This document shows positions 47,731 to 60,299 of a DNA stretch of 64,000 nucleotides, piece after piece. Under the pieces are notes generated by a model that made no database searches, had not been told where the DNA came from, and was given only the letters and a program-made list of their open reading frames with translations. Numbering within the stretch: the first letter of the stretch is position 1; every line of letters begins with the position of its first letter. Origin of the DNA: Siphonodentalium dalli (Eukaryota > Mollusca > Scaphopoda > Gadilida > Siphonodentaliidae); contig CP136063.1 of assembly GCA_032622095.1 (NCBI GenBank), forward strand, positions 35,872,106 to 35,936,105. The letters run 5' to 3'. The position numbers and the translations under genes are program-made.

Positions 47731-48708
47731 CATCGACAAAACGGATGCATAACTTTCTTTTAGCAGACAAAACATATATTATTTTGAGATATTAACAATC
47801 AGTGCCAAAACGACAATATCTACTGAAGACATTGTGATCGATCACTGTACCGGGATAACTCATGACAGGGACGTGGGTACCAGGCGACCACTGAACCAGG
47901 TCGCATGGTGTTCAGAACATTGACATTGATAAGACTTGCAATAAAATGGCCCATAAATCAACTGTTCTGTAGAACCGTATGCGTATCGCGGAGGTCAATC
48001 AGCTCATTAGGTGCAATCTCAGAAAAATGATACGGTATAGTTCGAAGAAAAACAATTAAGATGAAACTAATATCCTTACCGCGTTCACTTTTATATCATT
48101 AATGACCAGTGTATGCCCTGTGAGGTTGTGGGTTACCATACCTCCGTTCCTAGATGGCACGATTCCAGATATGCCATACGCCACCAGAGACGATGGAAAA
48201 ATCACTACCATCATAACTGCCATATGTTTAATGCTTCTTCGAAAGTCCGCACCGCTCGCGTTCGCTAATGCAACAACTATCCAGGTTCAATTGATCATGA
48301 CAATTACTGAGCTAGCACGCATACGAAAGGATATCAGTCACGTTAAAGGTGCGAAGAGAACACATTGCGTGTATAAAGATACGCTGCACAAATTAAAACA
48401 ATAATTGAACCTCCCCAGGAAGCTCATCCAGTTGTACGAGGAACAATTTAATAGCGACAAGATACTTATCGAATACAAGAACAGCAAGAGCTCCAACAGC
48501 TCAACACGTATATGCATTCCTGTCTTACTGGGCAATACGAAATTGTTGCATGAAAGTGATGCCACATCATTTGTGTGGCGGAATTATCTAGAGTAATATC
48601 TCGTTGGATTTGTCGATTTGATAACTTTCAGAGCAATCCACTCTTTGCATTCAACGTCGACGGACCAAAAGTGAGTTTCCAGAAGGTCACTCGCGTGACT
48701 AAAACATG
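47731..48708 (+). other. Intron sequence, no supported exon
   Basis: A 100-codon plus-strand frame (48102-48404) and its neighbour (48405-48596) have no recognised family. A short segment at 48632-48670 between a cag acceptor and GTGAGT could be a 39-bp micro-exon, but the peptide is uninformative. Confidence 0.35.
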
Positions 48709-48905
48709 CCCATTATTACCGAGGTGACGTCACCTGGTATAAACACGTGCATTGATGCCAAGGTGACGTCACGTACGTGATATATACCCGCTCATTATTG
48801 CCGAGGTGACGCCACTCACGTGATACACGCACGCTTTATTATTGCCAAGGCGACGTTGCTCACGTGATATACACACGCTCATTATTGCCAAGGTGACGTA
48901 CTGGA
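48709..48905. promoter_or_regulatory. Short array of CRE-like and E-box motifs
   Basis: A degenerate ~42-bp repeat with CTCATTATTGCCRAGGTGAC, then a GTCACG-type end. Full palindromic TGACGTCA occurs at 48725-48732 and 48764-48771. Variants TGACGCCA (48808), CGACGTTG (48851) and TGACGTAC (48894) sit at equivalent positions. CACGTG E-boxes occur at 48817-48822 and 48861-48866. TGACGTCA is the consensus CREB/ATF site and CACGTG a bHLH-ZIP site. It lies in the intron between exons 4 and 5. Enhancer function is inference, and the motifs may be by-products of repetition. Confidence 0.5.
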
Positions 48906-49814
48906 CATGTGAATGATGGTGTACGGAATGTCTTTGGTTTCAAATACACTTTCCAACATTAGCATCACATATCAAAGGCAAGATAGTAATCAATCCATGT
49001 GTTGGTACAATTATGTTGCCGCATACACATGTCCCATGGTGCGACACTTACATGCGTATATACAAGGCATACAGTCATGTACTGTTGTCGAAGCAGGGAA
49101 CCTGTGCCTACGTACATATTTATGATCTTAGATGTTTCACACAGGCAGTTGATTTTGCCCAGATCGCTTGGTTTAGCGAAACATCGCAATAATTACAACC
49201 TGAGAAATAAACCCCAGTGAAGCGACCAAACACAAACCGTTGCCGGGTATATCCTTACCCTCGGTAGAACAAGTTGAAATCAAATTGTGGTCAAAGACAA
49301 AATAAATATTGTTCACGTGTATTACAGTAAACAATTAAGGAATCAATAGTGGCTATGATCACATCAACGATGAATTATCTCCACCGTGTCTTTTCCATAA
49401 ATTCCAGATGTTGGTAATTCGAGAACTGCGGCTAAGTCATAACTTATTTTTCAACAGTGTTGGTGTTATAATTACTACATCATAGCATATCTTTACCAGG
49501 AGAGTTGTTCCTTAATTTGAAATATGCTACCGTTTGGAACCGAAAAAAATAATATGTTTTTAATGGACAAGAAGTTAACGGAAATTTGCGAGGGGTGTGC
49601 ACTGCCAGTTACCCTGTGTTGTACATGACAATCACATGTAGAACTAACGGAAATTAGGGAGGGTGTGTACTGCCATGATCTCTATGATTATGGCCTGCGT
49701 ACATCCTAAAATACCAAAATCTCGCGTCCAGATACTGGTGTGATTTGATGACCTTCTCATACAGTTTACACATGTAACTACCGCACACATCACTCGTACG
49801 GATTTATTTTGCAG

Positions 49815-49940
49815 TACCAGATTATGCAGAATGGATGCCTTGGACCACGAGCAATGGCACACAAACCAGACAACGATATTGCATACAGCTGCCATGTCCG
49901 GACGGAGATATGATAGAGGAAACAGAGAATTGTACAGGGG
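49815..49940 (+). CDS. Thrombospondin type-1 repeat exon 5
   Basis: This 126-bp phase 1-1 exon lies between ttattttgcag and GTAAGT. It encodes PDYAEWMPWTTSNGT, Q-T-R-Q-R-Y-C-I-Q-L-P-C-P-D-G-D, and ends E-E-T-E-N-C-T-G. It is the sister of exon 4: same start, arginine strand and E-E-T-E-x-C end, but lacking six codons in the W-C loop. The cysteine after the second tryptophan is replaced (W-T-T-S instead of W-N-P-C), so one disulphide partner seems lost. Upstream intron sequence (49725-49775) also matches that before exon 4, so the duplication took the flank with it. Confidence 0.88.
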
Positions 49941-52783
49941 GTAAGTACTGCGATAGTAAACAAACGTCATGCGAACGGTTTCGCAATATCACAAATATAT
50001 AGGAAAATATATGGAACAATCCGAATGTTGAATTTGATAGGCCTGATATATTGATACATGTATCGTGCAAATTAATAAGCACAAATTCCGAAGAGTCTTT
50101 CTTCAGAGCGTTCATGATTATCATTCACTAATATGCCTTCTATACATTGCATACTAACATTGCTGATGCACCTTGGTTAATTGTTAGTATTGCACCTCTG
50201 ACATTACATGAAATATTGAAATGTTTTTTATCACATATTTGACACCAAGTTCGCCAAAGCTTCACTTTTCATGTTTGGAACAATCTTTTCTATCAAGGGT
50301 GTTTATTGTTTGATTTGTCTTAAGTGTCTCACACCGATGCGTGTTTAGGCAAAATACTCAAGATGTCTTGCAAAATGCAACTACATTTGGTAAAAAGTTT
50401 ATTTTGCGCATGTATCCCGAACATTATTCTCTGTTGTTCCGAAAAGTAAGCAATCTGTGATTCACTTGGTAAATATTAAACATGTTACTTAATCAACCGG
50501 CAACTAATTGTGTTATATTCCTGTTGTCCCAATAGCATGGCCATATAGTCACTCAAGCTATACATGTACATCCGTGACCATAGATTCACTGCAGGTATTC
50601 ATATGCACATCACTAATGGTCATACAGCCCTTCCATATAAACAAATACCCCGCGTATCAACAACTCTTTGCTTACCCACACACCCCACCCATGATCATAC
50701 CGCTACTTCTTGTATACCCATGAACCCACAATGACAATACAACCACGACATATATACATATACATCCCGCCATGGCCACGTAATCCCAAAAGAACTTTTC
50801 GGCAAAATTCCATACTGCATCATTTAAAATTAATGTGGCATGCCTCACAAGGTGCTGGGGGGGGCGGAACAGAACATTTAATTGTCAGTTGATTAATTAA
50901 ATTATGCAACAACCAAGTGAGTGACAAATTGCTACCTTTTCGGAACAACAGAGTAATACTTGTGATATATGTGAACAAGCAACTTTTTACCAAATCTCTT
51001 TTTTTGCAAGCCATCTTGAGTAGTTTTCTCTCATTTGGTACAGGTCAGAACAATAAACAACAGCAATGTTAGCATTCAAGGTGTATGTAAAGAAGGCATA
51101 TCAGTGAATTATATTCATCAACAACTCGTAAGCCATAGTATGGCACGATTGAGCAACATTTACTGGTTTCCATCACTTGGCCGCCATTTTGGGGGCCGTT
51201 TTTAGACAAAGTGACAATATTTGTTCCATTGAATTGGAACATCCGTAAGCAGTACTCTGGCTCACTTAAATTGCCTAGTTCTGTACATTTATTGTAAGTG
51301 TAAACATAAAACAAAAAGCATAGTATACAGATGACACATATATGTACATTTCTTGTTGAAATATGTCGATAATTGTTGGTGAAATTTTATACCGCATTCT
51401 GTAAAATCGAAGTTTTGAGGGATCGGAAACGGCCTAGACCCACAAAAGGGCATATTTCATTGCTCCAATGATCAATTAACATGAAAGATAAAAAAATAAA
51501 GTAACAATTCTCAACAAGTTCCAAGAAACAGAAAGTGATCTAGAAGAAAATAGTTCAACAAACGATCGAGTTATGGCCCTTTGATTGTTATTTGTTGGCG
51601 TTTCAATTTAAATATTAACTTATTTCAAAATGCCCAACTGCGGCAACTTCTTGCGTCCGTATTACATGAATGCTCTGTGCAGCTCGCTATCAGGTTATCA
51701 CTGACAATATGAACTAAAATCTGTATTAATATTAGGTTAGTTGAGTGTTACTAGAAGGAATGTATGTTGATTTTGTTGCGTCCCGTGGAATACGAAGTTG
51801 GTCTGGCATTATGTCTTAAATAATTGCTGTAGACTCCACAATCTACTAAATACTGTTTTGAGTTCAGATGCTTATTATATAAGTGCTCGTGTGAAAGACA
51901 TTACCAAAAACTTGATAACACAACCATGATAATGTTTCGTTATTTTGTCGATAATGTTTCATTATTTTGAATTGTTTTGGTTGTGAAGATATACCCAACA
52001 TTCAAACAACAGACCAGTGGTCCGTGTTCCATGTACCTACATCGCTAGAATAGTCAAAATTTAGATTGAGCATATGTTTCGATTCATTTTTCACTATAGT
52101 ATGATAGTGATAACGCGGAATGTCATCATGGAACGGCGTGGTAGACAGATCGGCATAATATATGCCTATTTTAATCTATCGAGGCCAGTAGCACCATTTC
52201 CATGTTCGTGCACGATATGTGCCATAGATTCAATCAATTTAGATCGTGTGACTTGTGTTGCTATTTTATTAGAGCAATGATATCAATCCCAAGTTTTGCA
52301 CTTTGAGTTAGTGATGTAACAGTCATAGTTTGAACCAGCATAGTATATGCCTATATTTCGTGCATTGTAGATGCGGTATTAGTTTTATATTTGCATATTA
52401 CATACAATCTTGTGTGGCATATCTTGTCTCTGGGACAACACCTTCTAATGTAGACTCGCTTAGCTTCTATAAGTTTGCGTCAGGATTTATACATTGAATG
52501 CGACCTGTTATCTGGAAAGAACCAGTTTATTCCGGTCTTGTTAATGATCAACTCACACATGTGGCGCGACATGTTGTCGTATGTATCATTATTTTGCGAG
52601 ATTTGATACCCTTGCTCCTGCCGGAGTTGGTAATTAACTACTACATGTATACGTGATTATCGTATAATTGTTATGTCAGTATAAATTTCCGCGTTTGTTT
52701 TAACGCCCGCCAATGTTGAAATTATTGAATTTCAAATTCCTGCATGAGTAAGACATAATCTGTTTCCACTGGTTATCATTCGG
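49941..52783. other. No supported gene
   Basis: Downstream intron or intergenic sequence. Positions 50500-50790 contain a loose, diverged ~40-bp repeat rich in CATACA/ACATAT words. No further TSP1 exon was recognised. Confidence 0.4.
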
Positions 52784-53620
52784 TTACATTACGTAATATG
52801 TTATGGTTCCTCTCCTTTGCGTTTCAGAAATGTGACGGAATTCGAGTATTGATTTATTTTCTTTTTTGCTGTCACCTCTATTGGTTAGTTTATCAGCAAA
52901 AATTTCATGTTTTCTTTCGAAGTCAACTCTCATTATTAGAGTTTCGGAGATACCGAGTACATTCACCAAAGATGAATGATTTGAAGTTGTCAGCTGAGTG
53001 ACAAGATTCCCGGTGTAGGTACTGAAAATGTCAGTTGGTTTAGTGTGACATTTCATACCAAGAATACCCATTTCTTCAAACCGTTAACATTTGAAGATAT
53101 CTAGGTCAAGAAATGTACATTTTTGTTGGTTGATATTAAATGTACATTTTAGTAAGTCATGTACGTTATTTGCAATTTAAAAGAATTTCAACATTTCTTC
53201 GGTATGTCCGTTGAATATGATGAGGCCATCGTCTCTGAATCGGTTGTGAAACAGTATTTTAATTTTGAGGGAATACCTCAATCAGTTAGATAATATGCCG
53301 ATGTGTTGCTATATCACAAATGTCAGGGCTTGGTTTAGCCCCTTGAGCCGCTCCAATGATTTGTTTGAAGCATTTTCCATTAAACGTGAATTCATCGGTT
53401 ACCAGAATGGGTTCAGCTATGTCCACAAGGTCATTATTTGGTGGCCTTTCTATTGGGTTCATGTCTTCCTGTCATTCATTCAGGTAGATTTTTAAGGCAT
53501 CCTGTAGTTCACCGAATCTAAGGTTTGTATATAAACTAGTAATATCATATGTTACTAGTAAGATATTTCTCTCGAATGTTATTGACTCGAGATTATTAAT
53601 GAGATTAACTGTTCTTTAAA
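52784..53620 (-). pseudogene. Penelope-like element reverse transcriptase, decayed
   Basis: On the minus strand, in order: N-L-E-S-I-T-F-E-R, then L-L-V-T-Y-D-I-T-S-L-Y-T-N (about 53525-53563), matching the D-V-T-S-L-Y-T-N-I-P motif. After a stop come F-T-F-N-G-K-C-F-K-Q-I-I-G-A-A-Q-G (53320-53390), the Q-x-x-G-x-x-M-G block, then F-R-D-D-G-L-I-I-F-N-G (about 53212-53244), corresponding to the catalytic R-Y-x-D-D. Finally H-T-K-P-T-D-I-F-S (about 53035) and a C-terminal L-x-x-R-G segment. Stops and a frame change separate the blocks. The H-x-K-P-T-D phrase and Y-D-x-T-S-L-Y-T-N are typical of Penelope-like retroelements rather than LINEs. A GIY-YIG endonuclease tail was not found. Confidence 0.78.
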
Positions 53621-53639
53621 CATATGTATCTTCATGGAG

Positions 53640-54038
53640 ATATCATAACCAGGTGTCCTCAAAATCTTAGTCTAACCTACTAGATTGATTGATACATCTC
53701 TATGTAACCCAATTGTCGTCTTTTATTTTTGCGAACTAATGTGTTTATGATGTTCATGTTTCATGTTATAACGTATGAAGTATACGCAGTTGTAAATAAA
53801 TACATAATTCTTTAATGGTGGGATGGATTAATCGCGGTAAATAAAATGACAATCACTCCGATCCGACAAGGTGAGCCACTACTTATATTCCATGTGTAAG
53901 AATCATGTTTTGGATATACAATTTATGAGAAATGTGTAGCACTTTGAGCGAGAGCATTCTCTATTCTTACCAAATATCCACAGCATGCAGAGGGTTTCAC
54001 ATCACTTTAATTTGGGCAACGCCGGGTAACCCTGCTAG
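53640..54038 (+). mobile_element. Helitron-like element, 3' end (second copy)
   Basis: Runs parallel to 23290-23676 through TTGTCGTCTTTTATTTTTGC, TGAAGTATACGCAGTTGTAA and GTGAGCCACTACTTATATTC, and ends GGGCAACGCCGGGTAACCCT, GCTAG, then T. The alignment starts near TGTATCTTCATG at 53625. Its 5' part, if any, is not the same as in the first copy. It abuts the Penelope-like fragment. Confidence 0.75.
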
Positions 54039-55139
54039 TATATATATATATTTTTTCTTATATTTATTATTTTATAGATAATTATTTGATTAACTTTGGT
54101 ATCTTATATATTTGTTAATTTGTTTATTAAATAGAGAATAACAAAGGAAGAGACAAAATGAATACACGCCATCGTTCTCTCAATCCATGGCATTGGAGAG
54201 AGTAACTCTTCCATGCCCTGGCCTACTTTCTCACTTGTGACACGTAATTATAAAATAGTTAAAGGATTTTTTTGCATACATCTCTCAACTTAAAAGAAAG
54301 ACGAAGCAGCGATAATATCTATTACTTTTTGACATATTATTGTCCGAAAATGGGTTTTCTGTAGCAACAACAACGGTGATAAAGAACAATACATTAATAT
54401 TTTGTCTTCAGAAAAACTTTAAATTTCTCTTATTAGACAGCTAAATTGGTCGATGGTGTGAAATATTTAAGGTTTGCAAAATCAGAGTTCCAAACACTAT
54501 GTGCAGCTTTAATTAATTTAAGTTCTGAATTAACCATAAATAATATAATTAGTAAATTTTAACCATATTGAAACTGTATTTTAAATATTGTAAATATTGG
54601 TTCAACAGCAATCGGGAAAATACACAACGCTCGCTTCGTTTGCATTTCGGACTGTGACTGAAACTATTGTGATGTTCAAGAAAACCACTGTATCAATTGA
54701 CGTTCCCGAAGTGTAATATATCATTAAAAAAAACAATGCTCAATATTGAAATTATATAAATTTGTAGATCGAGTACCGGGTAATTTATTATGTTTTGTGT
54801 TGATCGAGGTCACTTTGAAGGTCGTGTGTACTTTGGGCCTGAAAAATCGGGTTTTCAATATACAATACTATTATTTTATTTTTAAGGCATTTCGAAGTGT
54901 CAGCCACTGGTTATCGAAATTACGATTCAGATTAAATTTTCCGTTGTATCTGTCGCATTCATACCTAAATTTGAGATCGCAAAGGAACAGGCGAGACGAC
55001 AACTGCGTGAGCGTGAATTTTGTCCTATATACATGTATATATTGTTTCAAAACCAGTAGGAAAAGATTACTTTTTGAATTTCTGTGTTCATGATCTATAC
55101 CTATAATGATATTCTTTTGTGTTGGATTAACGGGGAACT
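54039..55139. other. AT-rich stretch, no supported gene
   Basis: A 115-codon plus frame (54746-55093) rich in F/Y/L/R has no domain and probably reflects AT-rich sequence on the opposite strand of a LINE remnant. Confidence 0.4.
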
Positions 55140-55260
55140 GGTTGTTTCTTGTCCATGTTGAAATTTATATTATAACAGTTTGGAGATGGGGACAATCCCA
55201 GAAAATATGAAAAATTGTTTCTTGTACGTTTTGACAGCGATTAAAAAAATCGTCGACTCG
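55140..55260 (-). pseudogene. LINE C-terminal fragment
   Basis: The minus strand reads RVDDFFNRCQNVQETIFHIF, then W-D-C-P-H-L-Q before a stop. The C-x(4-5)-E-T-x-x-H-[IL]-F-W-x-C signature is the zinc-knuckle-like end of many LINE ORF2 proteins. It differs from the two other LINE ends in this window, so it comes from another family. Confidence 0.55.
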
Positions 55261-56608
55261 AAGGTTAGCCATCTTCATAATTTTCATTTCATTCATATGA
55301 TGTCACCGTGTCGATTTCAGCGAAAATTGACGAACAACGTCATGGTTTAACTTTCCCCATTGACCGAATTCGCCTAAACCTGCATGCATGTATCTTCAGC
55401 TTTGTTCGTGCATAAGTATGTGTTTGTTTCGATTCCAGACAATACTATGATATTTATGGATTATCAGATGCATCTATGTACTATGTAGTCTTATGATAAC
55501 AATTAATTCCATATTAAGAGTATGTTATTTCGTTTCGCACAGCACAGCACAGTACAGTACAGTACCAAGTACTGTACATTAAAGGCCAACCGTCGCACAG
55601 TAGAACGGTAAATTCATGATTCACGAATTTCGATCACTTTGCACTCGTCCCGCAGGGTGTAGACTGTATTTGCTAGTGTCGTTATGTCATGTTTTCTGAA
55701 TAAAAGGTCAACTACCGCTATGAATGAACTTAAATCGTAATTCAATATTCATAATTCTCATTTGCAGTAAGTGAAATAAATTATCAACGCAAAACGAAAA
55801 AAAAACATAGACGATCACCGTGTATCACACATATGGCAACATGCAATAAATCTCCGGGTTTCCCTGTTGGTTACTTTCTCATACAACGAAGAGCGTCTGT
55901 CTTAATTTTTTGGTAGAATATTTTACTTCTCAGGATATGCCAATATCTCATTTTATATCTCATATCATATCGCATCGCATCGAAGACAATTATTCAGATA
56001 CAAGAGACCAATATCGGGACATGCACTACGTTACAACCACATTGAACGTTGATTATTGAAAATAATATCAGTACTATATATGACAAAACACTCTTTATTG
56101 ATAACTCTTTTCGTTGCGCCAACAAATACTAGTAACAGAGGTAAGACGATACATGCATCGAACATAATGATGTGGCCATTACAGTGGGTAAGAAAATCTT
56201 GATTGCCTTATATCGGATTCAACCAATATTGCTTATGTTGAATAATATCACATAACGCTCTGTATTGTCTTTATCCAATTACAGTTACTTTCGAATTGAA
56301 TATATGTTTTATATTCGTAAACTAAACATTCTTCCAATATCTCATGACAGAGACACCCGACGATTTCAAATGTATATATAATGCTACATGTATATTTCAC
56401 CATAAACACATTTAATTTAAAAATGACATGAATATACACAACCCAATGTCCCTAAATCGACAAATCGAACATGTAACGTGATGGGGTTAAATCCATTCGA
56501 AGAACCGACTTTTGATTTATAATTTTTTTATTTAAAAAATTTCCGTTCAATAATTACATTTATGATTATCGATAGTTGCAAAACAAATGTCTCCAACTAT
56601 ATACCCTC
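55261..56608. other. No supported gene
   Basis: Contains an (ACAGT/ACAGC)n-like simple repeat at 55538-55578. No exon is recognised. Confidence 0.4.
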
Positions 56609-57431
56609 GTATTAATTAGGGGTGCGAGATATGACCGGTTCCATAGCCAAAAAATCGCGCATCGCGATACACAATTTTGTTCATCTATTATCCGTTATTC
56701 GTTCTTTAAAATTGCTTTATTCACCCCGGAGAATAAGAATTAAATACAACGGCATGCAAAGAAGCATGATCAAGTCGTTCTACTAAGTCGATTAAATAGG
56801 TCAGCCACCTGTTCGTCGGTCATGCGTTTTGGCGTTGTTGTTTTTGTGTAAAGATTGATATACCATTGTCACCATTGGCACACAGAAGAGTTCGTTAATA
56901 GAAATGATGTCGCCAAAAGGCTCAAAATGTAAGTCGTGCTAATCATTTGTCGTTCATCGGACTTGAACTGCATATTAGAGAATTAAATCATTCCCGTTAA
57001 CAGTCACCGATAAACAATTGACATAAACGTGTCTCATCGCAAGACTCGCAGTAAACCGCGTCATATCAATAGAGACAGCGTTCCGAACTTCCGAATTTTT
57101 GGATTACTCCCCCTGGACTGTATTTAAATGAATTAAACAACAAACGTGGTATGTTTTTGTACTTGAAAGTCGTGTAATCCCATACGACCTTGGCCTTAAA
57201 TAAAACATTCCAATGAACTGAAGTAGCTGGTATTGAAGGATTAATCAAATTAATGAACTATTAAATAATGACTATGATTGAATATATGTTTTTTTCCAAC
57301 CAATTCATGAATCCCATATGAAGGGCTGCATCCAGAAATACTAGGGTATCGTATCTAGATACGTGCGATCCGCATATCGCGATACGTATCGTATCGCGAC
57401 ACTGGGCGTACCTCCCACCCCTTGTATTAAT
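56609..57431. mobile_element. hAT-type non-autonomous element, 807 bp, 8-bp TSD GTATTAAT
   Basis: GTATTAAT flanks at 56609-56616 and 57424-57431. The element (56617-57423) starts TAGGGGTGCGAGATATGACC and ends, on the other strand, AAGGGGTGGGAGGTACGCCC, giving imperfect inverted ends sharing AGGGGTG. Subterminal CGATACG/CGCGATA palindromes (56655-56675 and 57330-57400) are common in hAT ends. No transposase is visible. Confidence 0.82.
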
Positions 57432-57479
57432 ACATAATTTTTAATAATTAAATTATTAAGAAAGTTGACAGACCGAGTG

Positions 57480-57595
57480 TCGCGCTAGAAGTGAATTTTC
57501 GCTACGAACACGTGACCTTCCAAACCAATTACGATACCTCATTGGCTAACCACCTGTCACGTGTTCGTAAACAACTCACTTGCGCCCAAGTTTAG
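57480..57595. repeat. Imperfect hairpin with CACGTGA arms
   Basis: GCGCTAGAAGTGAATTTTCG and CTACGAACACGTGAC (57481-57514) are inverted at 57556-57585 (GTCACGTGTTCGTAAACAAC, TCACTTGCGC). Arms are about 30 bp with gaps. Confidence 0.6.
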
Positions 57596-57599
57596 ATAC

Positions 57600-58540
57600 G
57601 CTAAGTTCCCGCGCTATGTATCGTTATTATTAACCCCGTGACCGGCAAGACAACTGTGTTGCACTATCACTCCAAAGCGTGGAAAACTATTGGTCACATC
57701 CCGTTGCCACATCCCCCATTACCCATCTTAACTTCGTATGGTTCTTTTGTGTGACCAGATTGAAGCTGTCAAATTCTTCTAAAAGTTGTTAAAAAACATG
57801 GACACCTGAAGCCAATTTGGATTTCCCATTTTAATTCATTCCCTGCATACCATAATGCCTAATTCAATAATGTTATGTGCACAAAAGTTGTGTTGTGTTC
57901 ACATATTGTCATGCATACTTATATATTTACATTTGTATATATGCTCTCCAAATTTGATGGAGGTGAACAATAAACTACACGTCTTGTGTCATCTAAAACA
58001 ATTGCAACCAAAAGTTACGTTTCACGTTTCAACTCAACAAATACAGACGAATTCGTGGACGCTAATGGAAATGGAGTTGTGCCCCCAACTGGTTAAATAC
58101 AGATAGCCTTCAACATAAGCCCACTCGCAAACGCAGATTTTGATATATTGCACTATACATGTGAACACACCCGATCAAATCGAAACGGGCAAAACTTGTA
58201 CATTTCGCAACATACACAATAGACCCTTCACAAATTACGAATGAAATAATTCCACTTTCGAAAAATTGTCATCGTTGCAATAAATTGTCTAACTCGTCAA
58301 ACTAACAATTATAAACATGCATGCACAAACAAGTGCATGCATGTTCACTTGTCTAATGGTACCGCTGTATGCATGGATATCTTACATGTACGTGGCAAAC
58401 ACAGTTTGTCTATTTGTAAAGACTTCATATCAATATATACCACACACGCGTTTCTCGGAATTCATGCAGGTGCAAAGATATGACGTAGCATGTCGTTTTG
58501 CGCAAGACACACATGTCGATTTTACTCAAACGTATTAAAC
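57600..58540. other. No supported gene; short perfect hairpin at 58316-58343
   Basis: CATGCATGCAC, a 6-nt loop, GTGCATGCATG. Otherwise no feature is recognised. Confidence 0.5.
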
Positions 58541-58559
58541 CAGTTTTCGTTATTCGAAG

Positions 58560-59441
58560 TTTTACTCATGGTGCTTTTGAAAAAGCTAACCAATTCATCG
58601 GGAGTTATTGCATCAGACATGTCTGATACGGGGTTTTCCCCTTTTTATGCTGATAGATATCATTCCAAAAAGCCCTCGATTATGTAGTCGATCCCAGTCT
58701 ATCTGATACATTCTCATGGCAATTACTTTACTTAAAGATACGGGCGGCGTTGGCGCTGTGTATGCTGTTAAAATATTCACATCCGCCAAAAACCACCATA
58801 AACAGAAATAGTAAAATATAGACAGACTTTTTTCATATACCAATCAGAAATATGGCATAAACATTACGTTACTGTCAATGTTTTCCCCTTTGTTATGTAA
58901 ACAAGAGCAAAACATTTCCTGCCTTTTGTTTAGATCAGTATATGGTAAATATAAAGAGCGTTATTTGTCACTGTTTTCCTGATATAGAAATAATAAAGAG
59001 CGGTTATATCATTTTTGTGTGATCAACCAATATAATTGTGCTGTGTTATGTAAACAGAAGCACAACTTATGTAACCCAAGCAGGCTCTTGTTTACGTACA
59101 TCACCGTACGTCTTGACGGCAATATACTATTTACGCGCTGATTATGTTTGGCATATATGAACAAAACTATATATATTTTAGTATTCCTTCTGTTGATGGC
59201 GATTTGAACAAATATGAATATTTCTGCAACGAACGCCGCCCATGCCTTTAATGCGTGTTAATCGTCGATAATCATTCTTGACTCCGTAGTATTCTCGCAG
59301 TGATTCAGTTGTGTGGTTGGGGTGTTTTAAAGCTTTGTCTAAATTATTTGTTTCTGATTTCTGTGCCCGACATTCATCATCAAACCATTTGGATAGACGA
59401 TCCTGATGGTATACGTCCATTTTGATGTAGCTCGTTAACAT
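58560..59441 (-). pseudogene. LINE ORF2 fragments (linker and pre-RT region)
   Basis: Minus strand, 59178-59441: L-S-K-W-F-D-D-E-C-R-A-Q-K-S-E, then L-R-E-Y-Y-G-V-K-N-D-Y-R-R-L-T-R. W-F-D-x-E-C followed by a basic Y-x-x-x-[KR]-x-x-Y-[RK]-x-L run is the usual link between the endonuclease and reverse transcriptase of LINE ORF2. Further along the same strand (58570-58690): F-W-N-D-I-Y-Q-H-K-K-G-K, then P-D-E-L-V-S-F-F-K-S, the typical F-W-x-x-[IL] and F-F pre-RT phrases, in another frame. The ~480 bp between are unlike LINE sequence and include repeats with AAAGAGCGTTATT. It is a broken, old copy. Confidence 0.6.
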
Positions 59442-60290
59442 ATTATTTGGGCAGATATGATAAGAATATAGTAGTCAGGCTGTTGCATAATTAGCCTGTG
59501 GATGCGTTGTTATCCGTATAGAGACTCCCATAAAGTTTTTCAATTTCGTCGCGCAGAATTGAAGATGTCATAACTTGTTTCAAATGTTCCTCTGCTTTAG
59601 TAGTCCAATGAATACTAGGATCGGTATCTGTGCACTTTATGATAGTGGTGGGGAGTTACCGTTGGACCTACACAATTTATTGGGTTTAGCATGCAATCAG
59701 TTGGTCAGTAAAACACCATCATTGTGGAGACATGTATATGTCAAAATATGCAGAAACGAGACATCCTTTGGAAAAAGTTCTACAATCAACTGGAACTAGG
59801 GTTCCAGCTGGGTTGTGGTGATGGCTGATATTTCAGTTGTACATGCTATACTCCAATGTTGAACTTTCGTCGCAGGTTTTTTCCAGATCTCATGCAATAT
59901 ATGTTATCTGTATAGTCGGAGAGATCGAACATTAAAATTGATTTCACTAATATGATATAAGTAATCATTATACCTTTTTGCAATTACTAGTACACTTACA
60001 AGTAACACGAGACATGTGTCTTCCTGTATTCCATATTGGGTATAGCGGACACTTTTCCACCCAAGTAAAACCAAGAACATTGCACGGATAATACTATCTA
60101 GTGTCTAGGATACCAACTGTATATCTTAATGGACAAATAGCGAACGGTTTATTAATATCGTGCCTGTAAACGAGTAGTTGAAGTCATATACAATAGCGCT
60201 TATTCGTTGGCGATGTAATGTTTCCGATCATGTTCTTTTGTGCATCGTTCATGTGCCGATTCTTTGACGATGAAAGATTAAATGTGCTCT
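59442..60290. other. No supported gene
   Basis: Short frames only. Nothing was recognised. Confidence 0.4.
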
Positions 60291-60299
60291 GGGTTATCG

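Noticed and set aside
48102-48596. Two consecutive plus-strand frames in the TSP1 intron
   Set aside because: No family motif, and overlapped by an equally open minus-strand frame (48338-48565).
48632-48670. 39-bp micro-exon between cag and GTGAGT
   Set aside because: The phase would fit but the peptide (Q-S-T-L-C-I-Q-R-R-R-T-K) is too short to assign, and TSP1 exons here are 126-189 bp.
54746-55093. 115-codon plus-strand frame
   Set aside because: AT-rich, F/Y/L/R-heavy composition with no domain. The neighbouring sequence is a minus-strand LINE fragment.
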